DNA of 47,602 nucleotides from Mogibacterium sp. (GTDB lineage Bacteria; Bacillota; Clostridia; Peptostreptococcales; Anaerovoracaceae). The stretch is from positions 1-47,602 of the forward strand of contig JAFWGQ010000030.1 of the NCBI GenBank assembly GCA_017512365.1, given 5' to 3'. A program made the translations under genes and the position numbers. Shown in pieces: positions 16,086 through 25,538 of the stretch. A model generated the notes under the pieces. The model worked only from the letters and a program-made list of their open reading frames with translations, did no database searches and was not told the origin of the DNA. The first letter of the stretch is position 1, and each line of letters opens with the position of its first letter.

Positions 16086-18536
16086 TCATATGTCGGTACG
16101 CGCGAGTATCTGCGCCGGGGTCTTTCTCATGGTCGTATAGACCGGGATCAGGCCCGCCATCAGGTTGAACACTACGATCAGGCCCAGCGTCGCCGCCGCG
16201 ACCATCGGATTGATTATGTACAGCCCCTGCAGATAGTAGGTTATCTTTACTACCTGCTTGAGCACGAAGTACATGATCGCTATGCCCGGAATGGCCGTGA
16301 TGAAAGTTATCACGAGTATCTCGCCGGTAAACATCCTGTAGATGTCCTTCTTCTTCAGACCTATCGCCCTCAGAGTACCTACTTCCTTTATCCTCGAGAG
16401 GAACGAGGATCTCAGCATCAGGAACATCTCTATGAGCGAGATGAACATTATGATGGCAGCCACGATGATGGCCGATGTCAGCTGGTCCTTTCTCTGGTGG
16501 ATGTACGCCTTCCTGTCGCGCACGTCGTTGATCTTCGAAGGCAGGTTCTCGCTGTCGAGTATGGACTTGAGCTGCTCCGGGTTCTCCGCGTACGCCGAGA
16601 AGTTCTTCTGCTTGCCTATGTAGTCCGCCCTTATGGTGTCGGCATGGACATAATATGTGTCGTCATCGGATGCATCCGATGTGTAGAATCCGACCACCTT
16701 GAGCTTGTGTCCGGCGACCTTTACGCTCAGCGTCTTTCCGATCGCGATCTCCTCCTCGTGATCGGCGTTTATGATCGTCTCGTAGATTTTCTCAGGCTTC
16801 TTTCCCTTCTTAATCTTGATCTTGTTGGTCGCCAGATCGAGGTCCTTGACCTTTCCGGCCTTGATTATGTCCTCGCTCTCTCCGTCCTCGGTATCGAATG
16901 CGAAATCATCCGCTACCACATTGGCATTGGAAAGGATGTACATCATCTGGCTCTCATCGATAAAGAGCGACGGCGACTCTGTATCCGAGATGCCGACTAT
17001 CCTGTAGTCATCAAGGTTCGGGACCTTGAGCTTGCGGCCGATGAATTCCCCCATCGTATCGAGGCCGACAGCTTTTCCGCTGCCATCCCGGAGGAAAGTA
17101 TCTATGATGCTCTTGTCGATCACCACATCATGCGGGTCGGACGGCATTTTTCCGGCAACCATGTCTTCCTTTGTGAGCACTTTCGTAAGGACCAGAGATA
17201 CCATGAGGTCCTCCGAGGCGTAACTTGTCTGGAGATAATCATCCATAGGAAGAGTCATGCTTATCCTGGTCTCGCCCGGCATCACATAGGTCACGCTGTC
17301 CAGGCCCCCGACCACATTCAGCAGGGCATCCGTCTTGTCCGGATTCGAGATCGTCAGGTAATGCCCGTTGGTATTTCTGTAGTCCACCGGCTTGACGTCC
17401 AGTATTCCGAGCACATTGCTTACTGCCAGGAACGCGAACATCGCCGCGAACACGAAGCCTATCATCAGGAATTTCCTGACCTTCTTGAAGCTCTTCACCG
17501 TCTTCCATCCATTGCTGAGCATGTTGCTCAGCTTGTAGATGGAGGTGTATTTCGCCTTGTACTTGGCCGGCAGGTAGGCCGTATAGTTGAAGTCATTGTC
17601 CTCGAAGTAGGTCTCGTCCATGGCCGTGTAGTGGCCGTCGACCATCTCGATGTTGGCCGTCTCATCAACGACATTCAGTCTGCCTCCGGTGTCGATATAG
17701 AGGTTGTTGCCTCTTATCACCACCTTTATGTCCGCCTGGCGCTCCTCGTCGCTGTAGACGCTGACTCTGAGATCGTCCTCCGCGAACTCTCTCCGGACAG
17801 GCATGTCCCTGAGATAGATCTTGTTCTCGAGCTGGTAATCGAGATATCTCGAGGAATCGTTGTTGTACGCCTTGACGATCCTGCCGTCCTTCATCTCCGC
17901 CACGTGGTCGGAATAGAATTCAGCGATGTTCCTCTCGTGGGTTACGAGTATGACCAGCCTCTCCCTGGAGATGGTCTTGATGATGTTCATTATCTCGAGG
18001 GTGTTGGCGCTGTCGAGGTTTCCTGTCGGCTCATCGGCGATGATGATGCGCGGGTTCTTGACTATGGCTCTCGCGATCGCGACCCTCTGTCTCTGTCCTC
18101 CCGACAAAGACCCCGCAAGCTTGTTGCGGTACTGGTCGATGCCGACCTTTTCAAGGCAGTACCTGACTCGGTTGTTGATGACCGATTTGTCCTTGATGCC
18201 TATCATGCGGAGGGCTATGGCTACATTGTCGAAAACCGTTCTGTCATCGAGCAGATTGAAGTTCTGGAAGATATAGCCGATGCGGGCATTGCGGATCGTA
18301 TCGATCTTGCTCGACGAGAATCTCGTGATCAGCTGATTGTCTATCCAGATCTTGCCCGAATTGACCTTGTCCAGACCTCCGATGCAGTTCAGCAGTGTCG
18401 TCTTGCCGCAGCCCGAAGGTCCGAGCAGACATACTATGCCCTTGTCCGGCAGTGTCATCGATGTGTTGTCGATGACGTGTATCTGATTGGCCTTGCCCTT
18501 GTAAAAGTATTTGTTTACTCTGTCCAGTTTTATCAT
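16086..18536 (-). CDS. MacB-like ABC transporter, ATPase-permease fusion (second of pair)
   Basis: The 816-residue protein has an N-terminal ATPase (1-225) with Walker A GPSGCGKTT, signature [14 protein letters not shown] and Walker [15 protein letters not shown] soluble linker of about 120 residues leads to a FtsX/MacB permease: one membrane segment near 360-385, a large extracytoplasmic region, then three segments near the C-terminus. This is the fold of mechanotransmission-type transporters (MacB, BceAB, LolCDE), which export peptides or act on lipids and the wall rather than import nutrients. It starts 3 bases after the stop of a second fusion of the same kind, so the two products may form a heterodimer. 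The substrate is unknown; peptide export or resistance is one possibility. No sensor kinase is adjacent. Confidence 0.88.
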   Translation of the reverse strand: MIKLDRVNKYFYKGKANQIHVIDNTSMTLPDKGIVCLLGPSGCGKTTLLNCIGGLDKVNSGKIWIDNQLITRFSSSKIDTIRNARIGYIFQNFNLLDDRTVFDNVAIALRMIGIKDKSVINNRVRYCLEKVGIDQYRNKLAGSLSGGQRQRVAIARAIVKNPRIIIADEPTGNLDSANTLEIMNIIKTISRERLVILVTHERNIAEFYSDHVAEMKDGRIVKAYNNDSSRYLDYQLENKIYLRDMPVRREFAEDDLRVSVYSDEERQADIKVVIRGNNLYIDTGGRLNVVDETANIEMVDGHYTAMDETYFEDNDFNYTAYLPAKYKAKYTSIYKLSNMLSNGWKTVKSFKKVRKFLMIGFVFAAMFAFLAVSNVLGILDVKPVDYRNTNGHYLTISNPDKTDALLNVVGGLDSVTYVMPGETRISMTLPMDDYLQTSYASEDLMVSLVLTKVLTKEDMVAGKMPSDPHDVVIDKSIIDTFLRDGSGKAVGLDTMGEFIGRKLKVPNLDDYRIVGISDTESPSLFIDESQMMYILSNANVVADDFAFDTEDGESEDIIKAGKVKDLDLATNKIKIKKGKKPEKIYETIINADHEEEIAIGKTLSVKVAGHKLKVVGFYTSDASDDDTYYVHADTIRADYIGKQKNFSAYAENPEQLKSILDSENLPSKINDVRDRKAYIHQRKDQLTSAIIVAAIIMFISLIEMFLMLRSSFLSRIKEVGTLRAIGLKKKDIYRMFTGEILVITFITAIPGIAIMYFVLKQVVKITYYLQGLYIINPMVAAATLGLIVVFNLMAGLIPVYTTMRKTPAQILARTDI

Positions 18537-18539
18537 CAG

Positions 18540-20891
18540 CTACGCCCCCTCTCTGAATGCCTTCATGGCGCTCCTGGTGAAGATGTTCCTGGAGTACCTG
18601 TTGGCTATGAGAAGCGACATGAGCAGCAGAAGACCGAACAGGATCCCGTAGTCAAGCGGCGTCAGATAGTAGAGCAGCTTTGAGACTTCCTTGATCCTGA
18701 TGTATCCCAGTTTTACGAGGGCCACGAATGCCATGTCGACGGCGTACGCAATGATCATCATGAGGACAAGCTCTACCTTCAGGATGTTGTCGGTGTTCTT
18801 TTTGGTCGCGCCGAGTATCCTCAGGGTCGAGTAGTACTGGTTCCTCGATCTCATGATGAGCTTTATTACGGCGTAAGCTATGAAGAAGAGTATGATGAAC
18901 TCAAGCAGGAGTCTGCCGTACGTCATCAGGGATATGACTACGTTGAATCCGCCCGTGGAATCCGTAAGCGAGTCCTTGATGGCGAGCGTGGTGAAGCCCT
19001 GATCGTTGAGCGCCTTGAGAGTATCCTCCGAGTCCTGCTCGTTCTCCATGTACGCACTTATCTGATAGTATCCTTTGTCGAACAGTTTCCTGAAGTCCTT
19101 GTCGTTGATGAACACGCAGTTGTAATACATGTCATATTCATCCCTCGGAATGTTCAGGAGGCTCTCACAGTTTTTTTCCGTGATCATCTGAGCGACCTTG
19201 TAGTCCCCTTTAGACTCGAAGAATCTGTTCGTTACCTTGAGGCTGAAGTCCTTGCCTACGGCCTCCTGGTCCTTGTAGTAATAAGACTGATCCTCCAGGA
19301 TATATACCTTGCCCTCAGGTATGTCAGGAGCCGAGTATACAGCTCTCTCGTTTTCGCTCATTACCTTGGTCCCGTTGAAGTTCAGTTCGGCCTTGGACAT
19401 CGACGCCATCATGGAGATCATCAGCTCGTTGCTGACAGTATCACTCGCGTAGATGGTCGAATAGCCGTACAGAGAGTAATCGGAATCCTCGTCGATATTG
19501 TCGTCGATAATGATGCCCGCGATAGTTATAGGCTCCTTGAAGCTGTACGTCTGCATCTGGCTCATGTCCTGCATCTTTATGCTCTGTTCGATGTATGCAT
19601 CGCTGTTGTTCGAGACGCTTACCAGGGCATCGCTCGTAGGATCGAGCTTGATCACGACCTCGTAATCGTTCTCAGGCATGTGCCCGTATGTGATGTCTTT
19701 CTCGCTGATCTGGTCTGTCGGCATTACCGGCCCCTCTATGTAGAAGTCGCCCATGGTAAAGCTGACTCCGCTGTCCACAGCGAGATCGTTTTTTACTATG
19801 CTCTTGATGTTCGGCGTATTTCTGACCTTCTCAAAATCAGCTTCGCCAAAGCTGCTCTCATCGTCCTTCTTTACTATGATCCTGTCCGAGCTGGCATTGA
19901 TGAAATACTCGTTGGATCCAAGAAGATCGCTCTCGTGCATACTGTTCTTGGTCGTCGCATACTGGCTCAGCACCGCGGTCGACACGAAGAAATACACTAT
20001 GAAAAGGAGGATGAACTTCGTCGGCAGATTGAAGGTGTTGCGGATCCCGAGCAGCAGCTCGGAGGTCCAGCGCATCTTCTTCGGCTTTTCGATGCTGGCC
20101 CTCGAGGCTCTTCCGCCCGCTCTCGCCGCCCTGCCCGGTCTCTCCTCTCCTCCGAGCTCGGTCCCGGTAGTGTCAGTCAGATACTCCTCTTCGGTCAGAC
20201 GGGGCTCCGCTATCCTCTTGTCTTCGATGATCTTGCCGTCGTGCATCGTCAGCTTTCGCGTGACGTACGGCTCAGCCTGCTCGTAGTTGTGGGTAACTAT
20301 GACCACGAGCTTGTCTTTCGACACCTTGCAGAGCGTTTCCATTACGATATCCGCAGACGCGCTGTCCAGATTGCCCGTAGGCTCGTCCGCAACGATAATA
20401 GGCGCGTCCTTTGCAAGGGCGCGCGCTATGGCTACTCTCTGCTTCTGGCCGCCGGAAAGTTTGGAGACCTTGGTGCGCCTGTACTCGCCAAGTCCGACCA
20501 GATCGATCAGCTCGAGTATGCGGGACCTGCACTCGCTCCTCTTCTTTCCGTTCAGCAGCATCACGACCTCGATATTCTGGTAGACCGTGTAGCTGTTGAT
20601 CAGGTTGAAGTCCTGGAATATATTTCCGATGTACGTTTTCCGGTAGACTTCGTAGTCTTCGGTGGTGTAGGCGGTCGTGTCCTCTCCGCATACGAACATC
20701 TCACCTTCTTCGTAGGTGTCAAGTCCGCTTATTACGTTGAGGAGTGTCGATTTACCGCTTCCGCTCTCACCGGTGATCGCTACGAATTCACCGATATCCA
20801 GATCAAGATCTATCCTTGAAAAACCCATGCTGACGGAATCTTCGCCGGCATAGTACTTGGATACTTTTCTGAGTTCTATTGTGTGTGGCAA
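18540..20891 (-). CDS. MacB-like ABC transporter, ATPase-permease fusion (first of pair)
   Basis: The 783-residue protein has Walker [10 protein letters not shown] (about 39-47), signature [14 protein letters not shown] and Walker [16 protein letters not shown] basic, Ala/Arg-rich linker (about 250-270, [15 protein letters not shown]) follows. The permease has one membrane segment near 285-310, an extracytoplasmic domain of about 300 residues, and three C-terminal segments. Family and role as for its partner encoded 3 bases downstream. It is related to the partner but not a recent duplicate, because the extracytoplasmic domains look quite different. Translation seems to begin at TTG (20889-20891) with AAGGAG about 10 bases upstream. 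A REP-like repeat lies between it and the aldolase gene, so the pair probably has its own promoter or relies on read-through. Confidence 0.87.
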   Translation of the reverse strand: MPHTIELRKVSKYYAGEDSVSMGFSRIDLDLDIGEFVAITGESGSGKSTLLNVISGLDTYEEGEMFVCGEDTTAYTTEDYEVYRKTYIGNIFQDFNLINSYTVYQNIEVVMLLNGKKRSECRSRILELIDLVGLGEYRRTKVSKLSGGQKQRVAIARALAKDAPIIVADEPTGNLDSASADIVMETLCKVSKDKLVVIVTHNYEQAEPYVTRKLTMHDGKIIEDKRIAEPRLTEEEYLTDTTGTELGGEERPGRAARAGGRASRASIEKPKKMRWTSELLLGIRNTFNLPTKFILLFIVYFFVSTAVLSQYATTKNSMHESDLLGSNEYFINASSDRIIVKKDDESSFGEADFEKVRNTPNIKSIVKNDLAVDSGVSFTMGDFYIEGPVMPTDQISEKDITYGHMPENDYEVVIKLDPTSDALVSVSNNSDAYIEQSIKMQDMSQMQTYSFKEPITIAGIIIDDNIDEDSDYSLYGYSTIYASDTVSNELMISMMASMSKAELNFNGTKVMSENERAVYSAPDIPEGKVYILEDQSYYYKDQEAVGKDFSLKVTNRFFESKGDYKVAQMITEKNCESLLNIPRDEYDMYYNCVFINDKDFRKLFDKGYYQISAYMENEQDSEDTLKALNDQGFTTLAIKDSLTDSTGGFNVVISLMTYGRLLLEFIILFFIAYAVIKLIMRSRNQYYSTLRILGATKKNTDNILKVELVLMMIIAYAVDMAFVALVKLGYIRIKEVSKLLYYLTPLDYGILFGLLLLMSLLIANRYSRNIFTRSAMKAFREGA

Positions 20892-20909
20892 CTGATATAT
20901 CTCCTTTGT

Positions 20910-20934
20910 GGCCAGGGGGACAGACCCCCTGGCC
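20910..20934. repeat. REP-like palindromic repeat, single copy
   Basis: GGCCAGGGGG-ACAGA-CCCCCTGGCC is a 25-bp near-palindrome between the aldolase stop codon and the ABC pair. It starts 10 bases past the aldolase stop and could stop or stabilise that transcript. Same family as the copies near 4890, 12853 and 25457. Confidence 0.8.
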
Positions 20935-20944
20935 GGTTTTGTCT

Positions 20945-21913
20945 TTAGATCTTATTATCCGATCCGAGCACGTTCACGATCTTGTGCGCTACCATGTCCT
21001 TTACGGCCTGTCTTGCCGGCTTGAGGTACTGGCGCGGATCGAAGTGATCAGGATGCTCTGCGAAGTACTTGCGGATGTTTCCTGTCATCGCAAGGCGGAT
21101 GTCCGAATCGATGTTGATCTTGCATACCGCGGATCTTGCCGCCTGACGGAGCTGTTCCTCAGGGATACCGATGGCGTTAGGCATGTTGCCGCCGTAGGTA
21201 TTGACCATCTCGACGAATTCCTGCGGCACCGATGAAGAACCGTGCAGCACGATAGGGAATCCAGGCAGTCTCTTTACGACCTCATCGAGCACATCGAAGC
21301 GGAGCGGCGGCGGTACAAGCACGCCCTTCTCGTTTCTCGTGCACTGCTCAGGTCTGAACTTATACGCTCCGTGCGAAGTTCCGATCGCGATCGCGAGCGA
21401 GTCGCAGCCTGTCCTCGTGACGAATTCCTCTACCTCTTCAGGCCTTGTATACGAAGCCTGTCCCGCCTCTACGACGACCTCGTCCTCGACTCCCTCGAGG
21501 GTACCGAGCTCGGCCTCTACAACGACGCCATGCGCGTGAGCGTATTCGACGACCTGCTTTGTGACCGCGATATTCTCCTCGAACGGCTTCGAGCTCATGT
21601 CGATCATGACAGATGTGAAGCCTCCGTCGATGCAGCTCTTGCAGAGCTCGAAGGAATCGCCGTGGTCAAGATGAAGCACGATAGGGATATCCGGGTTCTC
21701 GATGATCGCAGCCTCTACGAGCTTGACCAGATAGGTGTGGTTCGCATAGGCCCTTGCACCCTTGGATACCTGCAGGATAACAGGGCTGCGGAGCTCTCCG
21801 GCTGCCTCTGTGATGCCCTGAACGATCTCCATATTGTTTACGTTGAAAGCTCCGATGGCATATCCGCCGTCATACGCTTTTTTGAACATTTCTGTTGAAG
21901 TTACGAGTGGCAT
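20945..21913 (-). CDS. fba: class II fructose-1,6-bisphosphate aldolase
   Basis: The 322-residue enzyme opens MPLVTSTEMFKKAYDGGYAIGAFNVNN, typical of the class IIB type. HLDHG carries the catalytic Asp and a zinc-binding His. GTSHGAYK and VLHGSSS carry the other two zinc histidines, and KINIDSD binds phosphate. It splits fructose-1,6-bisphosphate into dihydroxyacetone phosphate and glyceraldehyde-3-phosphate in glycolysis, and runs in reverse in gluconeogenesis. Length is standard. It has its own consensus promoter (21949-21977) and a GGAGG site before the ATG. It is probably monocistronic, with a REP-like repeat after it. Confidence 0.97.
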   Translation of the reverse strand: MPLVTSTEMFKKAYDGGYAIGAFNVNNMEIVQGITEAAGELRSPVILQVSKGARAYANHTYLVKLVEAAIIENPDIPIVLHLDHGDSFELCKSCIDGGFTSVMIDMSSKPFEENIAVTKQVVEYAHAHGVVVEAELGTLEGVEDEVVVEAGQASYTRPEEVEEFVTRTGCDSLAIAIGTSHGAYKFRPEQCTRNEKGVLVPPPLRFDVLDEVVKRLPGFPIVLHGSSSVPQEFVEMVNTYGGNMPNAIGIPEEQLRQAARSAVCKINIDSDIRLAMTGNIRKYFAEHPDHFDPRQYLKPARQAVKDMVAHKIVNVLGSDNKI

Positions 21914-21948
21914 ATATGGTACCTCCTTTACATTCTCATACAGAATAT

Positions 21949-21977
21949 ATTATATGTTGTATAGTCAGCACTTTCAA
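21949..21977 (-). promoter_or_regulatory. promoter of fba
   Basis: On the minus strand TTGAAA (21972-21977), a 17-bp spacer and TATAAT (21949-21954) form a near-perfect promoter with a start near 21942. That leaves a leader of about 30 bases with GGAGG before the ATG. Confidence 0.88.
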
Positions 21978-22010
21978 CCTTCCTTAAGCAATGTGAAGGG
22001 ATTTTCACAC

Positions 22011-22037
22011 ATGCAAAGAGCCGGCCATAAGGCCGGC
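22011..22037 (-). terminator. terminator of the large CAP-protein gene
   Basis: GCCGGCC-ATAA-GGCCGGC (22020-22037) is a GC-rich hairpin, followed on the minus strand by CTCTTTGCAT. The U-tract is short. An almost identical GAGCCGGCC hairpin lies at 25403-25426, at the other end of this gene. Confidence 0.65.
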
Positions 22038-22069
22038 CCGCTGTGAGTGTCTGCATCTGGGACTTATGT

Positions 22070-25000
22070 TCAGGCTGTCAGTTTGACTTTCTTTCCGGCG
22101 TTCTTCTTCGTGAAGATGGTCTTGTACTTCTTCACATAAGTCTTATTGACCTTTTTGCTCCCGACTGCGACCTTGATCTTTGTGATCTTCGAGCCCTTGA
22201 GCGAATTCTTTACGGATGCCTTCTTCAGTTTCTTTGTTTTGACCGTGAGCGTGCCGGCTTTTTTGTACTTCATGAAAGCGCCGCTGCTGATCTTTTTGAC
22301 CTTCCTGCCGAGGACGATCCTGGTAACGTACTTCTCGGAACCTCCGGCCTGTTTGACGGCATTGTCTACAGCCTTTGCGTTCACTGTGGCGGCATTGACA
22401 GTCACGGTACTGACCTTCTGTGCCCTGGCTTCAGCTTCTGCCGCTCTGTCTGCAGCTTCTCTTTCTGCAGCCGCTCTTTCAGCTGCCTCCCTGTCGGTTG
22501 CCGCTTTGTCTGCCTTCTCTTTGTCTTCTTTGGCCTTTTCTGCAGTGCTTGCGGCATTCTTTGCATCCGTCACAGCCGTAGCAGCTGCGGCCGCAGCTGC
22601 TGCGGCATCACTTGCTGCCTGTTTGGCATCTTTTGTTTCCTGTGCATCTGTTCCGTAGGCTTTTTCTGCTGCCGCCGCATATGCGTCTGCTGCCTCTTTA
22701 TATGCGTCTGCCGCCAGTTTTGCCGCTGATGCATCAAACTGAGCTTTCTTTGCAGCATCTATCGCCGCCTGGCCTGGTGTCTTTGCAGCTTCCTCAGCAG
22801 CAACTTTGCTTTCATCTGCTTTCTGCTTTGCAGCATCTGCGACTGTCTTCGCAGAATCAGCCGCTTTCTTTGCAGCATCTGCAGCTATCACATCTGCGCT
22901 GGAGACATATTCTTTCTTAGTCTGGGTCTCAAAAGCATCCTTTTGGAATACCGCTGTATAAGTTCTCTCGCCGGGGGCCTCATCGGTTGGAGGTGTCGTA
23001 ATTTCGGACGTTGAGTTCACAGTCTCCGTATCCTTTCCAGTGCAGCCTTCATGGCCGCAGGTTCTGGTTGCTGTACAGGTGCTGTTGTCATCTGCCCAGG
23101 AGTAGCTTGCAGGGCCCCATGCATGACCAAGAGGATTTACATCTTCTATTTCTTTTGTACCCGTCGCTATGCCTTCTTTTGTGAATGTTGCCGTATATGT
23201 CGTTTTTCCTTTTGCATCGCAGGTCGGTTGCTGAGTGACATCTGATGTTATGGTCCCGTCCTCGGAATCCGTTGCATTACAGCCATTCCTTGTGCAGTTC
23301 CTCGCTGCTGTGCACGCGCTGCCGTCATCTGCCCAGGAATAACTGACAGTGCCCCATGCATGACCGGCTGCAGGATCGACATTACCATTTTCAATTACTG
23401 TCTTACAGTCGTTGCAATACCTGTCTCCTGTATATCCGTCATTCTCACAATCCGGAGTGACTTTGTTTTTGATCTCTACAGAAGAGTCAGGGTGGAGGCA
23501 TTCTTTACGGGTTATTTTGATTGTCTTAGTTTCATGGATGTAATTGCCTGCACCGTTTCCGGTGTATTTTGCATCAAACGAATTCACGCCGATATTGAGA
23601 CTCTTTCCGATATCATTCGAATCGAACGCCCATCCCTCTGCAGCTGCAAGGATCTTGTTATCAAGTGTTTTAGTCAGATATGGAACAGTATAAGCATCAT
23701 CAGGCACTGCCGGCGGATATTCTGCCTTATGTATTACGAATGCAGGAGATACACTCCCGGCAAAGTTACCCTGTCCGGTAATGTTCAGACTATATGTGCC
23801 GGCATTGACAGCTTCATCACATGTGACTGTATAGTCAGTTCCCAGGACCAGATCGTTATTGCCGTATCTGCCCGCGACCTCAGGAGTCTGAGCTTTTCCG
23901 TTATATACAAGCCCGGAATCATCGACAGTGAACATGTCTGCAGCTAACTGCAGCGGACTTATTTCAAAGTTCGCTTTACACGAACCGGCATAGTTGCCCT
24001 TGCCGGTGATGTTTGCGGCCGCAGTACCTGCTTCAGTATTCTTCTCGTATGCAACTGTATAGTCAGTATTGGCCGTCAGAGTCTTTCCTTTCTTTGTGAC
24101 AGTTACATCAGGCCTTTTGGCCGTTCCGTCATAAGTGAAAGAACCACTCACTGTCGCAGTTGCATCATCTATGGATACTGGTTTGACTGTCAGCGAAACA
24201 CTCTTTGAAACAGAGTTGTCAAGATCAGAAGTCACTGTCACAGCAGTTGTTCCGGCTTTCTTCGCCGTAATATTCTTTCCCGAAACAGATGCTATACTGC
24301 TATCGGTGATATCTATTGAATAGCCTCCTCCCACTGTCACATAATATGGACCTTTTGAAACAGCACCGTCAGTCCAGCTAAGATTGAACTCTTTCGGCCA
24401 TGTTTCACCAAGTCTGATAACTGAACTCGCTCCGCTGAATGCTTGTGTGTCTCCATAAACCATTTCGAATGAATCAGCATCAGTTTCAATGCCTACATGC
24501 TCGATCTTGCTGCTGAGTACATCTATCGGCAATGTAGTCTCGCTGTCATCCGCCTCTGTCTGAGTAAGTCCGTATGTATCATTTCTGTATCCGAATTCCT
24601 GTACCCAGTAATGGATCTGAGTCTTGTAAGGGTAGTCTCTGTCGCCTTCAGTCAGATTGCCTGAATAGTTAACTACTACATGCGCGATCCCTATACGGTT
24701 ATATCCACGCCCGAGCATATTGCGGCGATGCCCCTGTCCGCCATAAGGATAGCCGGTTTCGCTCCATGAATTAAATGCTTTCAGTGCAGTGTTGGTTCTA
24801 TCTCCATATCCGGCAGCTATATTTTCTCCCATGGCAGAGTAGCCATTGGGAAAAATCGAATAACAAGACTGTCCGTCCGGCCTCTGATGGTCGAACTGTA
24901 ATATGAGCTCCATTGCACGCTTTTTTGCCACTTTCTCGAGCTCGTAATCATACTGCAGTTCGCTCAAATTGGCATATGACGCAGTATCGATATTCCCCTG

Positions 25001-25225
25001 AGAATCATAAGCCCACACTGTGCTCTGCCCACCGTCAGTGATCCTTCCGGTTCTGAAATCATTTACAAGGCTCAGCATGCTTCTTGCCTCAGTTTGTCCA
25101 TAAGTACCCGTAACATCAACACTGACTGTATCAGCCGCAGATGCTGTTCCTGTCATTGCTATTACAAGCAGGGCAGCTATAATCACTGCCGTCAGGCCGC
25201 TTTTTCTCGAAGTGCACTTCATCAT
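22070..25225 (-). CDS. large secreted CAP-domain protein with Ig-like, repeat and Ala-rich helical regions
   Basis: The 1051-residue protein has a signal peptide (about 1-30, ending TASA). A CAP/SCP domain (about 45-215) shows GENIAAGYG, SWSETGYPYGGQGHRRNMLG and HYWVQEFGY. Ig-like Big_2 and MBG-type repeats (about 285-500) include GKGNYAGS and GQGNFAGS. Two Cys-containing repeats (about 590-750) carry GHAWG..SYSWADD. An Ala/Lys/Asp-rich segment (about 765-930) is probably an extended helix, and a very basic C-terminus includes KISSGAF and BspA-like KLKKASVKNSL. There is no LPXTG anchor, so it is secreted or held by charge. CAP proteins of bacteria are mostly of unknown function. Two GTTACA boxes 11 bp apart lie about 100 bases upstream. 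Confidence 0.85.
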   Translation of the reverse strand: MMKCTSRKSGLTAVIIAALLVIAMTGTASAADTVSVDVTGTYGQTEARSMLSLVNDFRTGRITDGGQSTVWAYDSQGNIDTASYANLSELQYDYELEKVAKKRAMELILQFDHQRPDGQSCYSIFPNGYSAMGENIAAGYGDRTNTALKAFNSWSETGYPYGGQGHRRNMLGRGYNRIGIAHVVVNYSGNLTEGDRDYPYKTQIHYWVQEFGYRNDTYGLTQTEADDSETTLPIDVLSSKIEHVGIETDADSFEMVYGDTQAFSGASSVIRLGETWPKEFNLSWTDGAVSKGPYYVTVGGGYSIDITDSSIASVSGKNITAKKAGTTAVTVTSDLDNSVSKSVSLTVKPVSIDDATATVSGSFTYDGTAKRPDVTVTKKGKTLTANTDYTVAYEKNTEAGTAAANITGKGNYAGSCKANFEISPLQLAADMFTVDDSGLVYNGKAQTPEVAGRYGNNDLVLGTDYTVTCDEAVNAGTYSLNITGQGNFAGSVSPAFVIHKAEYPPAVPDDAYTVPYLTKTLDNKILAAAEGWAFDSNDIGKSLNIGVNSFDAKYTGNGAGNYIHETKTIKITRKECLHPDSSVEIKNKVTPDCENDGYTGDRYCNDCKTVIENGNVDPAAGHAWGTVSYSWADDGSACTAARNCTRNGCNATDSEDGTITSDVTQQPTCDAKGKTTYTATFTKEGIATGTKEIEDVNPLGHAWGPASYSWADDNSTCTATRTCGHEGCTGKDTETVNSTSEITTPPTDEAPGERTYTAVFQKDAFETQTKKEYVSSADVIAADAAKKAADSAKTVADAAKQKADESKVAAEEAAKTPGQAAIDAAKKAQFDASAAKLAADAYKEAADAYAAAAEKAYGTDAQETKDAKQAASDAAAAAAAAATAVTDAKNAASTAEKAKEDKEKADKAATDREAAERAAAEREAADRAAEAEARAQKVSTVTVNAATVNAKAVDNAVKQAGGSEKYVTRIVLGRKVKKISSGAFMKYKKAGTLTVKTKKLKKASVKNSLKGSKITKIKVAVGSKKVNKTYVKKYKTIFTKKNAGKKVKLTA

Positions 25226-25321
25226 ATTCCTGCCATGGCTCCTTTCTTTGTTCTTTTGTGTATTTCCTGTCCCGCAAGTCAGCCATCGTCAGTAGTTTAA
25301 ACTGCAGTTCATCGGCCGATG

Positions 25322-25338
25322 TGTAACCGTTCTGTAAC
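25322..25338 (-). promoter_or_regulatory. two GTTACA boxes, 11-bp period, upstream of the CAP gene
   Basis: On the minus (coding) strand GTTACA occurs at 25333-25338 and 25322-25327, exactly 11 bp apart, in a 313-base gap. A TTTAAA stretch lies just upstream and a 10-bp palindrome AGTTTAAACT just downstream (25294-25303). The arrangement resembles half of the four-box array in front of the giant surface-protein gene at 43906. I did not find a convincing -35/-10 pair at ideal spacing. Confidence 0.45.
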
Positions 25339-25402
25339 TGTTTAAAGCATATCAGAAAACCGCCGGACTTGCAACGCACGGGCGAAGAAAACTACCATAC
25401 AA

Positions 25403-25426
25403 AGAGCCGGCCCGAAGGCCGGCTCT
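25403..25426 (-). terminator. hairpin between the PFOR terminator and the CAP-gene promoter
   Basis: AGAGCCGGCC-CGAA-GGCCGGCTCT is a perfect 10-bp stem with a tetraloop. On the minus strand TTTG follows. It probably acts as a second stop after the pyruvate:ferredoxin oxidoreductase gene. The arm is nearly identical to the hairpin after the CAP gene. Confidence 0.6.
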
Positions 25427-25456
25427 AGTGCTGCATTGTGCAATGTTTTGACTTCC

Positions 25457-25481
25457 GGTCAGGGGGTCTGTCCCCCTGGCC
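25457..25481. repeat. REP-like palindromic repeat, single copy
   Basis: GGTCAGGGGG-TCTGT-CCCCCTGGCC; one arm has a T in place of C at the third base, otherwise the same 25-bp element as near 4890, 12853 and 20910. It lies between two terminator hairpins downstream of the PFOR gene. Confidence 0.78.
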
Positions 25482-25485
25482 ACAG

Positions 25486-25510
25486 CAAAACGGAGGCCTT
25501 GCGGCCTCCG
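25486..25510 (-). terminator. terminator of the PFOR gene
   Basis: CGGAGGCC-TTGC-GGCCTCCG (25491-25510) is followed on the minus strand by TTTTGC. It lies about 30 bases past the PFOR stop codon. Confidence 0.75.
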
Positions 25511-25538
25511 TCGTGTTGTGAGTCTGTATTACTGCGGC

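Noticed and set aside
16032-18683. An 883-codon plus-strand frame opposite the ABC transporter
   Set aside because: The minus strand encodes a complete ATPase-permease with all motifs; the plus-strand product is rich in Arg, His, Asp and Val like a mirror frame and matches nothing.
4887-25481. The 25-bp palindromes as ordinary terminators
   Set aside because: Most have no T-run next to them, one lies before a gene, and the sequence is nearly identical in four places, which terminators do not need.
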